Shown here piece by piece: positions 47,669 to 57,365 of a stretch of 64,000 nt of DNA. Within the stretch, counting starts at the first letter, position 1. Each line of letters begins with the position of its first letter. Source of the DNA: Peptoniphilus lacrimalis DSM 7455. GTDB lineage: Bacteria; Bacillota; Clostridia; Tissierellales; Peptoniphilaceae. A program made the translations under genes and the position numbers. The notes under the pieces are model-generated. The model saw only the letters and a program-made list of their open reading frames with translations, was not told the DNA's origin and ran no database searches. Where the stretch lies: positions 93,470 through 157,469 of the forward strand of contig NZ_KB900372.1 of the NCBI RefSeq assembly GCF_000378725.1. Reading direction: 5' to 3'.

Positions 47669-47780
47669 ATAAGCAAATTTCCTAATGCCTACTCTTTTAT
47701 CACTTATATTATACCCTATTTCTTTCATAAATCATTCCTTTCTTCATTCCTATAATTATATTCAAGTTTTTATAATCAAT

Positions 47781-49487
47781 TTACTTATAGTATTTACCTA
47801 TGGTATTTTTTATTTCTTCTTCAATTTCCTTTAAAAAATTCTCTTTATCTTCCTTACCCTTTGCTATATCACTTAATCTCATTTCCCATTTTGCTGTTGT
47901 CTTTGGAGATTTAAACTCATCTATAACTATAGTCACTAGGTTTAATCCCTTTCTAGTTGATATTAGGTTTTTCTTTTCTCTTTTTATATAACCTTTGTAT
48001 ATCAAATTTTCTATTATTCCCGCTCTTGTAGCAGGAGTACCAAGTCCTTTTCTCTCAACTTCAACATCCTTAACTAATTCATCATTCCCAGCTATTTCCA
48101 TTGCTTTTAAGAGTGTGTCTTCAGTGAAGTGTTTAGGTGGATTTGTATACTTCTCTTTTGTATCTTTATTTTCAATATATAAAAAATCTCCTATTTTTAC
48201 ATCAGGAAGTTGTATATCTTCTTTCTTCTTTGATTTATATTCTTCTAAATATTTTGTAAATCCTTCTTCAGCAATTATTTTATAAGTGTTTATAAATTCA
48301 AACCCGTCAAATTCAGCCACTATCTTTGTTGTATTTTCTACAAGTGGGTATCCAAAACTTGCATAGAGTTTATTTGTTATAAGTCTATATACTTTGGCTT
48401 CACTTTCCGGAAGATCTGAAATATCCTTATTTAACGAACTTATCGTTGGAATTATTGCATGATGATCTGTAACTTTTTCAGTATTAAAAACAACCTTAAT
48501 TCTTTCTGTATCAAAATAATTTTTCCCTATAATATTATTTACAGTGCTTTCTATCATGTCTACTGTCAAATATCTTGAATCTGTTCGTGGATAGGTAATA
48601 TACTTCTTTTCATACAGGCTTTGGGCATAATCTAGGGTTTGTTTTGCACTGTATCCAAAATACTTATTACATTCTCTTTGAAGTGTTGTTAGATCAAAGG
48701 GCAGATTAGGCTTTGTAATCTTTTCTTTTTTAATTACATCGGTTATTTCAATTTTTTCTCCGATTAAATTTTTAAGCTGCTCTGCCACTATCTTGTCATC
48801 AATTCTATCTGTCGACAGTGTAAATCCATTCATATAAATCTCAACTGTATAATATTTTTCTTTTTTAAAACTATTTATCTCATCATCTCTATTCACAATC
48901 ATTGATAAAGTTGGTGTTTGTACTCTGCCTACACTATAATTTTCATTATATAGACAGGAGTAAAGTCTACTTATGTTCATTCCAACAAGCCAATCAGCTA
49001 TGGCACGAGCCTTAGCTGAATCAAAAAGATTATCATAATTACTTCCATCTTTTAAGTTGCTAAATCCTTCTTTTATGGAAGAGTCTTCCATTGAGGAAAT
49101 CCAAAGACGTTTCATTTTCTTCTTACAATTTGCCATCATATATACAAGTCTAAAGATAGCTTCTCCTTCTCTACCAGCATCACAAGCATTAATAATGGTG
49201 TCAACTTCATTACTATTCATTAGTCTTTTAAGAATATTAAACTGTTTTTTAGTTGTCTTCGTTACCTCATACTTGTATTCTTTTGGGATAATAGGTAAAT
49301 CTTCAATTCTCCACTTCTTATATCTTTCATCATACACATCAGGATTTGCCATTTGTACTAAATGCCCAACACACCATGAAACAATGTATCCATTCCCCTC
49401 ATAATATCCATTATTTCTATTTTTTGCTCCTATAACTTTTGCTATTGATGCTGCAACACTTGGTTTTTCTGCGATTACTAATTTCAT
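47781..49487 (-). CDS. topB: DNA topoisomerase III (type IA), ICE version
   Basis: The product has 568 residues. The Toprim domain has KLVIAEKPSVAASIAKVIGA at the start and NACDAGREGEAIFRLVY at about 100-116. The active-site region YEKKYITYPRTDSRYLT at about 290-306 holds the catalytic tyrosine of the YPRTDS motif, and VGRVQTPTLSMIVNRDDEIN lies at about 190. It lacks the C-terminal zinc-finger region of chromosomal TopB enzymes, as usual for ICE copies. An ATG follows GGAGG. It likely resolves intermediates during transfer or replication of the element. Confidence 0.92.
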   Translation of the reverse strand: MKLVIAEKPSVAASIAKVIGAKNRNNGYYEGNGYIVSWCVGHLVQMANPDVYDERYKKWRIEDLPIIPKEYKYEVTKTTKKQFNILKRLMNSNEVDTIINACDAGREGEAIFRLVYMMANCKKKMKRLWISSMEDSSIKEGFSNLKDGSNYDNLFDSAKARAIADWLVGMNISRLYSCLYNENYSVGRVQTPTLSMIVNRDDEINSFKKEKYYTVEIYMNGFTLSTDRIDDKIVAEQLKNLIGEKIEITDVIKKEKITKPNLPFDLTTLQRECNKYFGYSAKQTLDYAQSLYEKKYITYPRTDSRYLTVDMIESTVNNIIGKNYFDTERIKVVFNTEKVTDHHAIIPTISSLNKDISDLPESEAKVYRLITNKLYASFGYPLVENTTKIVAEFDGFEFINTYKIIAEEGFTKYLEEYKSKKKEDIQLPDVKIGDFLYIENKDTKEKYTNPPKHFTEDTLLKAMEIAGNDELVKDVEVERKGLGTPATRAGIIENLIYKGYIKREKKNLISTRKGLNLVTIVIDEFKSPKTTAKWEMRLSDIAKGKEDKENFLKEIEEEIKNTIGKYYK

Positions 49488-49510
49488 TTTTCCTCCTTTA
49501 ATTTTTTAAT

Positions 49511-49548
49511 AAAAAAATGAGAGATTAAATTTTCAATCCCTCATCTTT
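49511..49548 (-). terminator. Terminator upstream of topB
   Basis: On the minus strand GATGAGGGATT pairs with AATCTCTCATT around an AT-rich loop, followed by TTTTTTATT. It ends transcription from the DUF4366 side, so topB needs its own promoter or read-through. Confidence 0.65.
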
Positions 49549-49556
49549 TTATAGCT

Positions 49557-49735
49557 CTACTGATTTTTTATTTTTTCTATAATATTTATTCCATTATCTA
49601 TTACATCTTAAAACTTTATGTCTCTAACATAAAGATTTTTCTTCGAATAAGAATTCCATCTGTATAAAAAAGCTTGATCCGTTTTTAGCATTCTCATTAA
49701 ACTTATGATTTTATCTATATCAAATTCTTAATTAT
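49557..49735 (-). pseudogene. Unrecognised ORF remnant with in-frame stop
   Basis: The frame reads FDIDKIISLMRMLKTDQALF, then RWNSYSKKNLYVRDIKF, a TAA, then VIDNGINIIEKIKNQ and TAG. The amino-acid pattern looks like real protein. No start or family is recognised. The stretch 49736-49903 holds nothing else. Confidence 0.3.
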
Positions 49736-49903
49736 ACAATCAATCATTTCAACTTAGCCTTACTTATATATTAAGTTTGTGCTGTCGTTTTGTTCATCGT
49801 TTTTTATTAAAGTTCCAGAATTCTAATTGTACTTTTTTTATAAATTTACACGATAATTGAGTTTATTGTTGTCCTTAATCTACTGCTTAAATCATTGAGA
49901 AGA

Positions 49904-50782
49904 TTAAAATTCATCTTCATCTGGAATAATTTCTGTATCTTCCTTATCTTCAAGATCATAATCCTCCCCTTCAGATTCATAATCATCTTCTAATTCATTA
50001 TAATCTTGCTCATCTTCAAAACTTGCCTCTTCATTTTTTTTATAGATTTTGAAGTAATATCCTGCACCCATTACACCAACAATAATTAAACCCATAAATA
50101 AATAGAGTCCTATCCCTGATTTCTTTTCTTCTTTCTCCTCTTTCTTCGGTTTTTCCTCCACCGGTTCTTCTTTTTTCACTACTTCTTCTTTTGGCTTTAC
50201 TTCACTTTCTCCTTCAATCATATTTAGTAGATCTTGTTCTCCAACTTCTGTTAGTAATTGTACATTTTCTTGATTTTCCGAATGATCTACAATGAGGTGC
50301 ATAGTTTTTCCACTCTTTGTTTGAAAGGTTAAAAATTGTCTAACATCTATTGGATTTTCCTTTTTTTCATCTCTTGATGTTTGATCTTCTACTTTCGGTG
50401 TAATATCCTGTCCATTTTTATCTACATTTTCTATTACTGTTCCTCTTGCCTTATTTTCTTTTGTAGCTAATGGATTAATTGCTTTAGTATTGCCACCTTT
50501 AACAAGTTTAGATGGCTTTTCTTTTTTATCTACTTGCTCATTTTTTATGTTATTTTCTTGTATTTTGGGCACTTCCTGATAAGGAATTTTTTGACTCTCA
50601 TTAGATGGTTCATATATATCTTCATCAAATAAGCTTTCTAATTCTTTACTTTTTTCTGGCAAATAAATATCATTTGACTGATTTTTTATTTCATTATCAT
50701 TGCTCTTAGCTATGGATATGCTTGGCATACTTAATAGTAAAAGGAGTAGCACTAAGGCTACCCCTAATCTTTTTTTCTTCAT
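49904..50782 (-). CDS. DUF4366 (CD1107-family) mobile-element membrane protein
   Basis: The product has 292 residues. A signal peptide spans about 1-26 (LGVALVLLLLLLSMPSISIA). A low-complexity charged region follows, then the DUF4366 core FLTFQTKSGKTMHLIVDHSE at about 148-167 with VQLLTEVGEQDLLNMIE. A KEEP-type linker leads to a single helix SGIGLYLFMGLIIVGVMGAG at about 225-245, and the tail is strongly acidic. It is a standard component between topB and the peptidase in Tn1549-type ICEs. It is probably a surface-exposed part of the mating channel. Confidence 0.8.
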   Translation of the reverse strand: MKKKRLGVALVLLLLLLSMPSISIAKSNDNEIKNQSNDIYLPEKSKELESLFDEDIYEPSNESQKIPYQEVPKIQENNIKNEQVDKKEKPSKLVKGGNTKAINPLATKENKARGTVIENVDKNGQDITPKVEDQTSRDEKKENPIDVRQFLTFQTKSGKTMHLIVDHSENQENVQLLTEVGEQDLLNMIEGESEVKPKEEVVKKEEPVEEKPKKEEKEEKKSGIGLYLFMGLIIVGVMGAGYYFKIYKKNEEASFEDEQDYNELEDDYESEGEDYDLEDKEDTEIIPDEDEF

Positions 50783-50797
50783 AGTTATCTCCTTTTC

Positions 50798-53152
50798 TTA
50801 CTTTATATTCTTAAAGACATAAACTGCCTTTCTGCTATTATCCCATTCTATACTTTGATCTTTTTCATCTCTTATATCCCCACAGCTTGCATTAAAAGCT
50901 TTAGCTATATTGGAAATAGATGCGTGAATTCTTCCATTTATAATTACAGGTTTAGTGTCAGAATGATAAATGTTTCCTTGACTATCTTTCATAACACCAG
51001 TATCTATATTTAATCTTAGAGTTTTTTTAGGTAAGGCTGTATTTTCTTTATTTGAAAAGATAGCCTCTCTCTTACTATCATCATATTCTACATTAAACCC
51101 AAGAGTATAGGCTGCATATCTAACAGGTAACATAATGCGATTATCCTTAATATATGCTTTTACATCCATATAGACTGTTGTCTTACCATCTTTATTGATA
51201 ATGTTATAAAAGTTTTTGTCTACTTGAAAAACTGCAAATTCTTTTTCATCTTTAACTTGTTTTTTACCTTGTTGTTCCTCTTGCTTTTTCATCTTGTTAA
51301 GATCAAATTGATTTAGAATATTCTTGTCATCAGCTTTCAAAAGTTCGTCCCACTTCTTATCTTGAGATTTCTTATCTTCTTTCTTCTCTTTGTTTTCTTT
51401 TTGGAGTTTTAGAAGTTCATCTAATTTTTTAGATAAGTCTTGATTTAGATTTTTATCTTTTTCATTTTTAGCTTGTTTTTCAAGTTCTTCTTTCGCTTTT
51501 TTATTTGCTTCCTCGATTAACTTCTTTGCTTCTTCAATTTTCTTATCTAATTCTTCTTTTAGCTTTTTAATTTCTTCTTCTGAAGCTTTTTGTTTTTCTT
51601 CTAGTTCATTAATCTTCTCTTCTAATTCTTTTTTTGTATTTTCAGAAGACTCTTTTAAACTATCAATATCCTTTTGAAGCTCTTCAATTTTCTTACAACA
51701 TTCTGACTTAGAATTTTCTATTTCTTTCTTCTTAGACTCTAGTTCTTTTATCTTAGTATCTTTTTTATCAAGAGCTTTTTCTAAGTCCTTAATTCTATTA
51801 TCTTTATCCTCAATTTCTTTAGTCTTCTTTGCAAGTTCCCCTTCTAAAGACTCGAGCTTTTCTTGCATTTCTTTGATTTTATTTTCGTTTTTGTCGGTCT
51901 TTTCTTTCTCAGCTTCTAACTCCCATTTTGTAGATGAATAATCTTCTTTTAGTTTTGCATTTTCATCTTGTAATCTTTTTAATTCATCTTTAAGCTGAGT
52001 AATTTCTGCTATTAGTTCATCATTATTGGAGTTTTTAAGATCCTCAATTTCTTTATTCAATTGAGCAATCTTATTATCTTTATCTCTAATCTCTTCTTCT
52101 AACTTAGATTTTTCTTGTTTTAAGTTCTCTCCATTATCTTTGCAAGATTCTAACTTTTCTTTTAATTCATCTATCTTTGTTTGGTCTTCTTGTTTCTTAT
52201 CATTTAAGTCTTTGATCTGATTTTCTAAGTCCTTAATGTTTTTAGTTAAATCATCAATCTTATTGTCCTTTTCATCAATATCTTGTCCTGTTAAATCTGT
52301 TTGAGTATCAATGGAATATTTATTTGGATTGTAAATAGTCATCTTTCCTTGATACATATCATTGTTATAATCAAATTCAAGTTCTACACTATCTACATTC
52401 TTATCAAAGACAAGCTCTCCATTTTCAAACCTTAATCCATTAGGAATAGATTTGAATCCTTGATTTCCGTTGAAACCAAAATGATTTTCGTAAAATGGAT
52501 TTTGTTTTGGTCTATACTCAACTTCTTGATTATGGAATACTCCCTTACTGTTAATATTTGGATTGCCTAAAACTTTTATAGTGTGCAATTTATTTCTTGA
52601 AAAAGCATATTGTTCAATTGTCTTCACAGACTTCGGTATAGTTATTTCTTGAAGATTATTTCTTTCAAAAGCATTATGTTCAATATTTACCAAAGTATCA
52701 GGTAAAGTCACTTCTCTAAGTCCACAATTGAAAAATGCTAAACCACCAAGATAAGTTAGACTACTTGATAGTTTTACCTCGTCTATACTTGCTTCATAAA
52801 AGGCAGCATAGCCTAAATGATTAACAGAATCAGGAATAATTACTTTATCCCAATGTTTACCGCGTCCAAATTCTCTTTTAAATCTAAATTCATCGTTTGA
52901 ATGACTTAAAGAATAATTTCCATTTACAGACTTCGTTCCTTCAGGAAATACTAGAATATTTGTCTTCTCTTTCTTTTCTAAGCCCTTATCACTAAAGGCA
53001 ATTATATTTCCCTCAGAGGAATACATAAAATCATCTTCCGTCCACTCCACCTTATCATCTGTTTTTGCATATACAGGACTTACAGCAACTATATTCACTA
53101 GACTTACAAGTAGCATCATTACAGCTAAAATCCCACTGGTTATTTTTTTCAT
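50798..53152 (-). CDS. Surface protein: BspA-type LRRs, long coiled coil, copper-amine-oxidase-N domain
   Basis: The product has 784 residues. A signal peptide spans about 1-30. Leucine-rich repeats of the BspA type lie at about 75-200 (VIIPDSVNHLGYAAFYEASI, VTLPDTLVNIEHNAFERNNL). A coiled coil spans about 290-610 with heptad-like lysine/glutamate repeats. The last 140 residues match copper-amine-oxidase N-terminal-like domains (YMDVKAYIKDNRIMLPVRYA, NGRIHASISNIAKAFNA), common on clostridial surfaces. It lies between DUF4366 and DUF4315, so it is a built-in part of the transfer region. It overlaps DUF4315 by four bases. A mating-pair adhesin is a reasonable inference. Confidence 0.8.
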   Translation of the reverse strand: MKKITSGILAVMMLLVSLVNIVAVSPVYAKTDDKVEWTEDDFMYSSEGNIIAFSDKGLEKKEKTNILVFPEGTKSVNGNYSLSHSNDEFRFKREFGRGKHWDKVIIPDSVNHLGYAAFYEASIDEVKLSSSLTYLGGLAFFNCGLREVTLPDTLVNIEHNAFERNNLQEITIPKSVKTIEQYAFSRNKLHTIKVLGNPNINSKGVFHNQEVEYRPKQNPFYENHFGFNGNQGFKSIPNGLRFENGELVFDKNVDSVELEFDYNNDMYQGKMTIYNPNKYSIDTQTDLTGQDIDEKDNKIDDLTKNIKDLENQIKDLNDKKQEDQTKIDELKEKLESCKDNGENLKQEKSKLEEEIRDKDNKIAQLNKEIEDLKNSNNDELIAEITQLKDELKRLQDENAKLKEDYSSTKWELEAEKEKTDKNENKIKEMQEKLESLEGELAKKTKEIEDKDNRIKDLEKALDKKDTKIKELESKKKEIENSKSECCKKIEELQKDIDSLKESSENTKKELEEKINELEEKQKASEEEIKKLKEELDKKIEEAKKLIEEANKKAKEELEKQAKNEKDKNLNQDLSKKLDELLKLQKENKEKKEDKKSQDKKWDELLKADDKNILNQFDLNKMKKQEEQQGKKQVKDEKEFAVFQVDKNFYNIINKDGKTTVYMDVKAYIKDNRIMLPVRYAAYTLGFNVEYDDSKREAIFSNKENTALPKKTLRLNIDTGVMKDSQGNIYHSDTKPVIINGRIHASISNIAKAFNASCGDIRDEKDQSIEWDNSRKAVYVFKNIK

Positions 53153-53406
53153 AAATTTTCCTCACTTTCATTTGTATCTTTTCTTTTAAGTTCTTGTCTT
53201 TCTCTATTTTCTTCTTCCTTATTTTTTCTAACAATAAATAAAAATTCATCAAGAGATATTTTTCTACTTCGAAATTCCTTGATGATCTCTAAATTTTCTA
53301 TTTCTTCTTGTTCCTCTGCTAATAACTGAAGTTCTATTTCAATTTCTTCTTTTTTCTTTCTTAAATTCTTCTGTTTTTCTATGTTTCTGATTAATTTTTT
53401 ATTCAT
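53149..53406 (-). CDS. DUF4315-family protein
   Basis: The product has 85 residues, almost entirely helical and charged: KLIRNIEKQKNLRKKKEEIE near the start and SLDEFLFIVRKNKEEE at about 51-66. It is the usual small coiled-coil partner encoded downstream of the peptidase in Tn1549-type elements. It overlaps the downstream surface-protein gene (ATGA), giving translational coupling. Its function is unknown. Confidence 0.75.
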   Translation of the reverse strand: MNKKLIRNIEKQKNLRKKKEEIEIELQLLAEEQEEIENLEIIKEFRSRKISLDEFLFIVRKNKEEENRERQELKRKDTNESEENL

Positions 53407-53423
53407 AGATTTTTACTCCCCTC

Positions 53424-56390
53424 TTATTTTGGTCTACCAAAGGAATAGAAGTGATTTTTCCAATACCTTGAGTTTATACTGGTATATTGGATAGGATCTC
53501 CTGCATGGAGCATCATTCCATTTCCGGCATATATTCCTACGTGAGAAATTGGCGTACCAGAATTATATGTGCCTTTAAAGAAAATAATATCCCCAGGTTT
53601 TGCCTCGCTTGGAGATATTGGATTACAATAATTTTTATAAATTTGCCAAGCTGTTGTCCTTGGCATTCTTTTTACACCAGACTTTGTATAAGACCAACAT
53701 ACAAATCCTGAACAGTCAAAATTACTAGGTCCGCTTGCGCCAAACACATATCTTTTGCCTATGTGTTTTTCTGCTTCATTAAATAAGGCTTTGGCAGTTT
53801 CAGAATCAAAAGCAAGACCGGGATTTCCAAAGTTTGGATTGTCTATAATCTCTCCCAAGTTCCCATAGCTTGATCCAAAATATCCACTCATATTTCCCTG
53901 ACTATCAAGTAATGCTAAATAATGAGCCATATTTGTTTCATAGTTTGCAAATTCTTCTCTTGCTATTTCATCAATGCTTTTCTTTTTTATAGTTAAGGTT
54001 AGAATTCTATAGGTATATGGATTTCCTTCACTGTCATATTTTGTAATAGACTTTGAAGTATATTTTTTCTCATACATTTGATTAAATAGTTTTTTTAATT
54101 CCTTTTGTATCTCTTCAGCTGACTTAATCTCTCCATATCTTGCTGTTAAATAGCTAAAAAGCTCATGTAGATCATGACCAACAGAATCTCCTTTTATATG
54201 ATATTCATCATAATTTGGATAATTTTCTTTAATACTATCTATTTCGTCTTGTAATGCATATTCATAACTTGTAAATTCATTATTAATATCCATTAAAACT
54301 TCTTCTTTTGATAGATAGCTTGTAGCTATAACATTACTTGTTAATCCTGAAGTAAGACTGCCAACATTGCTAATTCCTTGAAATAGCATAAAAAAAAGTC
54401 CTAAAATACAAAGGGCAATTAAAATTTGCTTATATCCTTTGTTTTTTAAAACTTCCAATGTTTTCTTTCCAATATTAGCGAAAGATTTCTTTATTCTATT
54501 TACTAAACCTTCCCCGTGTTTCTTCCTAAAATCTCTCTGAAACTTCTTTTTCATAAAAAATCGATTCAATTTATTAGAGTTTTGATAATCTTTAGTCTTC
54601 TTCAATTCTTCAAAATTTCTTTGAAAGAGGAGTTTACTTTCTTTCTTATAAATTTTTCCTTCTAAAGATTTTATTTTTCTTTGAGTTTTTAAAGGTTTTT
54701 TTCTTCTAAAATGGCTAATTTCTCTGCCAATAGCTTCGGTAGTTCTACTAAGCTTATAAGCAGCGTTAACGCCTGCATTATCATCTTTCCCACTATATAG
54801 ATAGTTTGCCGTCATAGCACTTGCAAAAATAATAGGTTTTTCTATACCCGCTTTTTTCGACTTTTTCTTATCCTTAATTAACTCTTTTTCCTTTTTATTC
54901 TTTTTCTCATATAGTTTTGATATTTTATCTTCCTTTTTATAAAACTTATCTTTTTCACTTTTGTTATCTTTTTTAGAATGGAATTTAGTTTTATTTTTTG
55001 TATCTACCTTATTTTCTTCAGATACATTTTTAGAATCCTGTACTTCTTTTTTTGTCCTGGTGTATTCTTTCTTTGGATCAAAGTTGCTTTTCTTTATAGT
55101 ATTATCAAAAGCGTCTTTTATTTGTCTTTTCTTTCCCTTGTTTTTATTAGAAATTCCACTATGATTTAAATCAAGTTCATCTACTTCAAGATTCTCATTT
55201 TTTATTACGTTTTTTTCCTGTTTGAAGATTTCTTTTTTCGTGCCTATTTTTTCTTGATTCTTTTTATTTATATTATATTTATCTTTATTTTTTTCAGATT
55301 CACTTTTAAATCCTTCAGATAGGCTATCCTGTCTAAATTTCCCACTAGAAACCCTACCCATTAGCATATTTTTTTCTTCTAAATTTCTAACTTTGCCTTT
55401 GAAATATTTGCTATTTTGTTTTTTATTAGTATTCAGATCTTGAATTATTTTTTTATCTTCTTCATTTGCCTTATATGATAAGTCTTTTCTTCTAAACTTC
55501 CCATTTAAAGATTTTAATTCTGCTTTTTCTCCTTTGTCCTTAAACTGACTTTGAGATTGATAAAGTTTTTTTAAGGTGTTTTTTTGAAAGCTTTCTTTCC
55601 CTTTATTACCAAGAATAGAAGAACCATCCCAATTTTTTCTTTGCACATCAGAAGATGGTAAATACTTATAGTCATCTCTTGTGTCCCTATATGATACATT
55701 GCTATCACTAAAGTTCATGTCATAGCGATCTATGACACCATCATTATCTGAGTCCTGCGATAAGGGATCATATGTTGAACTTACCTCTATATTAAAATTC
55801 TTATCTTCTTCTTTTCTAAATCTCCTTATTTTTTTCTCTTGCACGCCATTAAAACTTTCACTCTCAACGTTTTTCTTCCATTTTAAATTACTATTCCCCT
55901 TGTAATTTTTTTGGGGAGAAGTGCTACTTTTTAAATTAGAGCTAGTTGAATTTGGTCTATCATTAAAATCTTCTTTAAAGTTACTTAGCCTGTATTCTGT
56001 TTCTTGCCCGTAATATTCACCATATCTACTTTCCTCATTTTCTTCCATTTTTCTATGCTGCTGTTGCGAATATTCTGGCTGATATTCATTATGATAGAAA
56101 GTTTCTGAAAATTTTTCCTCATGGTTTTTTCTTTGTCTTCTTCCTCTATTTGACTTATCTTTTTCGTTGAGTAAATCCTGACTATTTTCTTGCAAATGAG
56201 ATGAATAATATTTAGAGTCTTCAGCATTATTGTCTATGTTGTTCTTGCTTTTTTCTTTATTAATTTCTTTTTTTGAAAAATCTGATGGTCTCTCTGTACT
56301 ACTGGATTTTTCATTGCTTTCTTCTTTCTTTTCTGATATAAGCTTGGTCTTTGGTACATCTCTTGGGTTTACTTTCCCTTTCTTTTTCAT
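53424..56390 (-). CDS. CD1108-family NlpC/P60 (C40) cell-wall hydrolase of the transfer apparatus
   Basis: The product has 988 residues, with an extended charged region from 1 to about 640. At about 205-228 it holds DPLSQDSDNDGVIDRYD, a calcium-loop-like motif nearly the same as one in the giant helicase. A transmembrane helix lies at about 657-677 (QILIALCILGLFFMLFQGIS). An extracellular linker follows, then NlpC/P60 at about 870-985 with catalytic cysteine in SNFDCSGFVCWSY, histidine in PISHVGIYAGNG and a third polar residue after it. It cuts peptidoglycan peptide bonds so that the channel can pass. Relatives in ICEs lack such a long lysine-rich N-terminus or have a shorter one. Confidence 0.88.
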   Translation of the reverse strand: MKKKGKVNPRDVPKTKLISEKKEESNEKSSSTERPSDFSKKEINKEKSKNNIDNNAEDSKYYSSHLQENSQDLLNEKDKSNRGRRQRKNHEEKFSETFYHNEYQPEYSQQQHRKMEENEESRYGEYYGQETEYRLSNFKEDFNDRPNSTSSNLKSSTSPQKNYKGNSNLKWKKNVESESFNGVQEKKIRRFRKEEDKNFNIEVSSTYDPLSQDSDNDGVIDRYDMNFSDSNVSYRDTRDDYKYLPSSDVQRKNWDGSSILGNKGKESFQKNTLKKLYQSQSQFKDKGEKAELKSLNGKFRRKDLSYKANEEDKKIIQDLNTNKKQNSKYFKGKVRNLEEKNMLMGRVSSGKFRQDSLSEGFKSESEKNKDKYNINKKNQEKIGTKKEIFKQEKNVIKNENLEVDELDLNHSGISNKNKGKKRQIKDAFDNTIKKSNFDPKKEYTRTKKEVQDSKNVSEENKVDTKNKTKFHSKKDNKSEKDKFYKKEDKISKLYEKKNKKEKELIKDKKKSKKAGIEKPIIFASAMTANYLYSGKDDNAGVNAAYKLSRTTEAIGREISHFRRKKPLKTQRKIKSLEGKIYKKESKLLFQRNFEELKKTKDYQNSNKLNRFFMKKKFQRDFRKKHGEGLVNRIKKSFANIGKKTLEVLKNKGYKQILIALCILGLFFMLFQGISNVGSLTSGLTSNVIATSYLSKEEVLMDINNEFTSYEYALQDEIDSIKENYPNYDEYHIKGDSVGHDLHELFSYLTARYGEIKSAEEIQKELKKLFNQMYEKKYTSKSITKYDSEGNPYTYRILTLTIKKKSIDEIAREEFANYETNMAHYLALLDSQGNMSGYFGSSYGNLGEIIDNPNFGNPGLAFDSETAKALFNEAEKHIGKRYVFGASGPSNFDCSGFVCWSYTKSGVKRMPRTTAWQIYKNYCNPISPSEAKPGDIIFFKGTYNSGTPISHVGIYAGNGMMLHAGDPIQYTSINSRYWKNHFYSFGRPK

Positions 56391-56399
56391 ATATACCTC

Positions 56400-57365
56400 C
56401 TATTTCATATTTTTCTCTATCCTTTCTTTAGCTATTTGACAGTAGTCTTTGTTTATGTCAATTCCAATATATTCTCTGTCCATCCTAATAGCTACCATTC
56501 CAACAGTTCCTGAACCCATAAAAGGATCAAGAATTAAGCCTTTTTTAGGACATCCTGCTTTTATACAAAGTTCTACCAGTTTTGGTGGAAATACCGCATA
56601 GTGTTTTCCTTTAAACGCACTGGTGTTAATAGTCCAAATATCTCTATTGTTTCTAAACTTAGGGACATTATCTCCTATATATTCTCCATACTCTCTTGCT
56701 TCATTTATGCTCTGTCTTTTAGCTCCTGTGCCTTCTTGTAAATACTTATTATTATTTCCCCTTGCCCTCATATATCTTTTTTTGCTTATTTCTTTTATTG
56801 GTTCTTTCATAGCGTCAAAGTTATAGAAATACTTTCTTGCTTTTGATAGTAGGAAGATATGTTCATAGGATCTTGATGGTCTATCTCTACAAGACTCAGG
56901 CATGGCATTTTCCTTATGCCAAATAATATCACTTCTTAAATACCAACCGTCCTCTCTTAATTTTAAAGCTAGTTGCCAAGGTATCCCCATTAAGTCTTTT
57001 GCCTTGTAGCCACTGAGTTTTTCTGTAATAGACTCTTTTTGACCACTTCTTCCTTCTATGTTTTTAGGATCTTTATATTCTTTTTTGCTTCTTGTGCCTG
57101 CATAAGAATCTCCAATAACTATCCAAAGTGTTCCTTCTTTTTTTAATACTCTTTTTACTTCTCTAAAGACTTCAATTAATTTATTTAAATATTCCTCCGG
57201 ACTTTCTTCTCTTCCAATTTGTCCTTCTGCTTTATAATCTCTAAGTCCATAATATGGAGGAGATGTAATACAGCAATCAAATGTTTTATCTGGAAATTCC
57301 TTTAGAGCAGAAATTGCATCTAAATTAATAATATAGTTAGTTTTTAACTTCTCTCTGTCTATCAA
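56400..57365 (-). CDS. Orphan DNA methyltransferase (TSPPYYG type)
   Basis: The product has 321 residues. Motif IV is [20 protein letters not shown] at about 34-53, and motif I follows at about 277 as [20 protein letters not shown]. This beta-class order, with IV before I, gives N4-cytosine or N6-adenine modification. TSPPYYG is common in both. No restriction partner lies nearby, so it probably protects the element from host restriction. Its start overlaps the virB4 end by 29 bases, so translation is coupled. It is a regular member of this operon in related ICEs. Confidence 0.88.
   Translation of the reverse strand: MIDREKLKTNYIINLDAISALKEFPDKTFDCCITSPPYYGLRDYKAEGQIGREESPEEYLNKLIEVFREVKRVLKKEGTLWIVIGDSYAGTRSKKEYKDPKNIEGRSGQKESITEKLSGYKAKDLMGIPWQLALKLREDGWYLRSDIIWHKENAMPESCRDRPSRSYEHIFLLSKARKYFYNFDAMKEPIKEISKKRYMRARGNNNKYLQEGTGAKRQSINEAREYGEYIGDNVPKFRNNRDIWTINTSAFKGKHYAVFPPKLVELCIKAGCPKKGLILDPFMGSGTVGMVAIRMDREYIGIDINKDYCQIAKERIEKNMK

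Noticed and set aside
53055..53252. 65-residue frame spanning the DUF4315-surface protein junction
   Set aside because: It is out of frame with two well-supported coupled genes and is explained by them.
55985..56227. 80-residue frame inside the NlpC/P60 gene
   Set aside because: It is a shadow in another frame of the lysine-rich N-terminal region, with no start signal.
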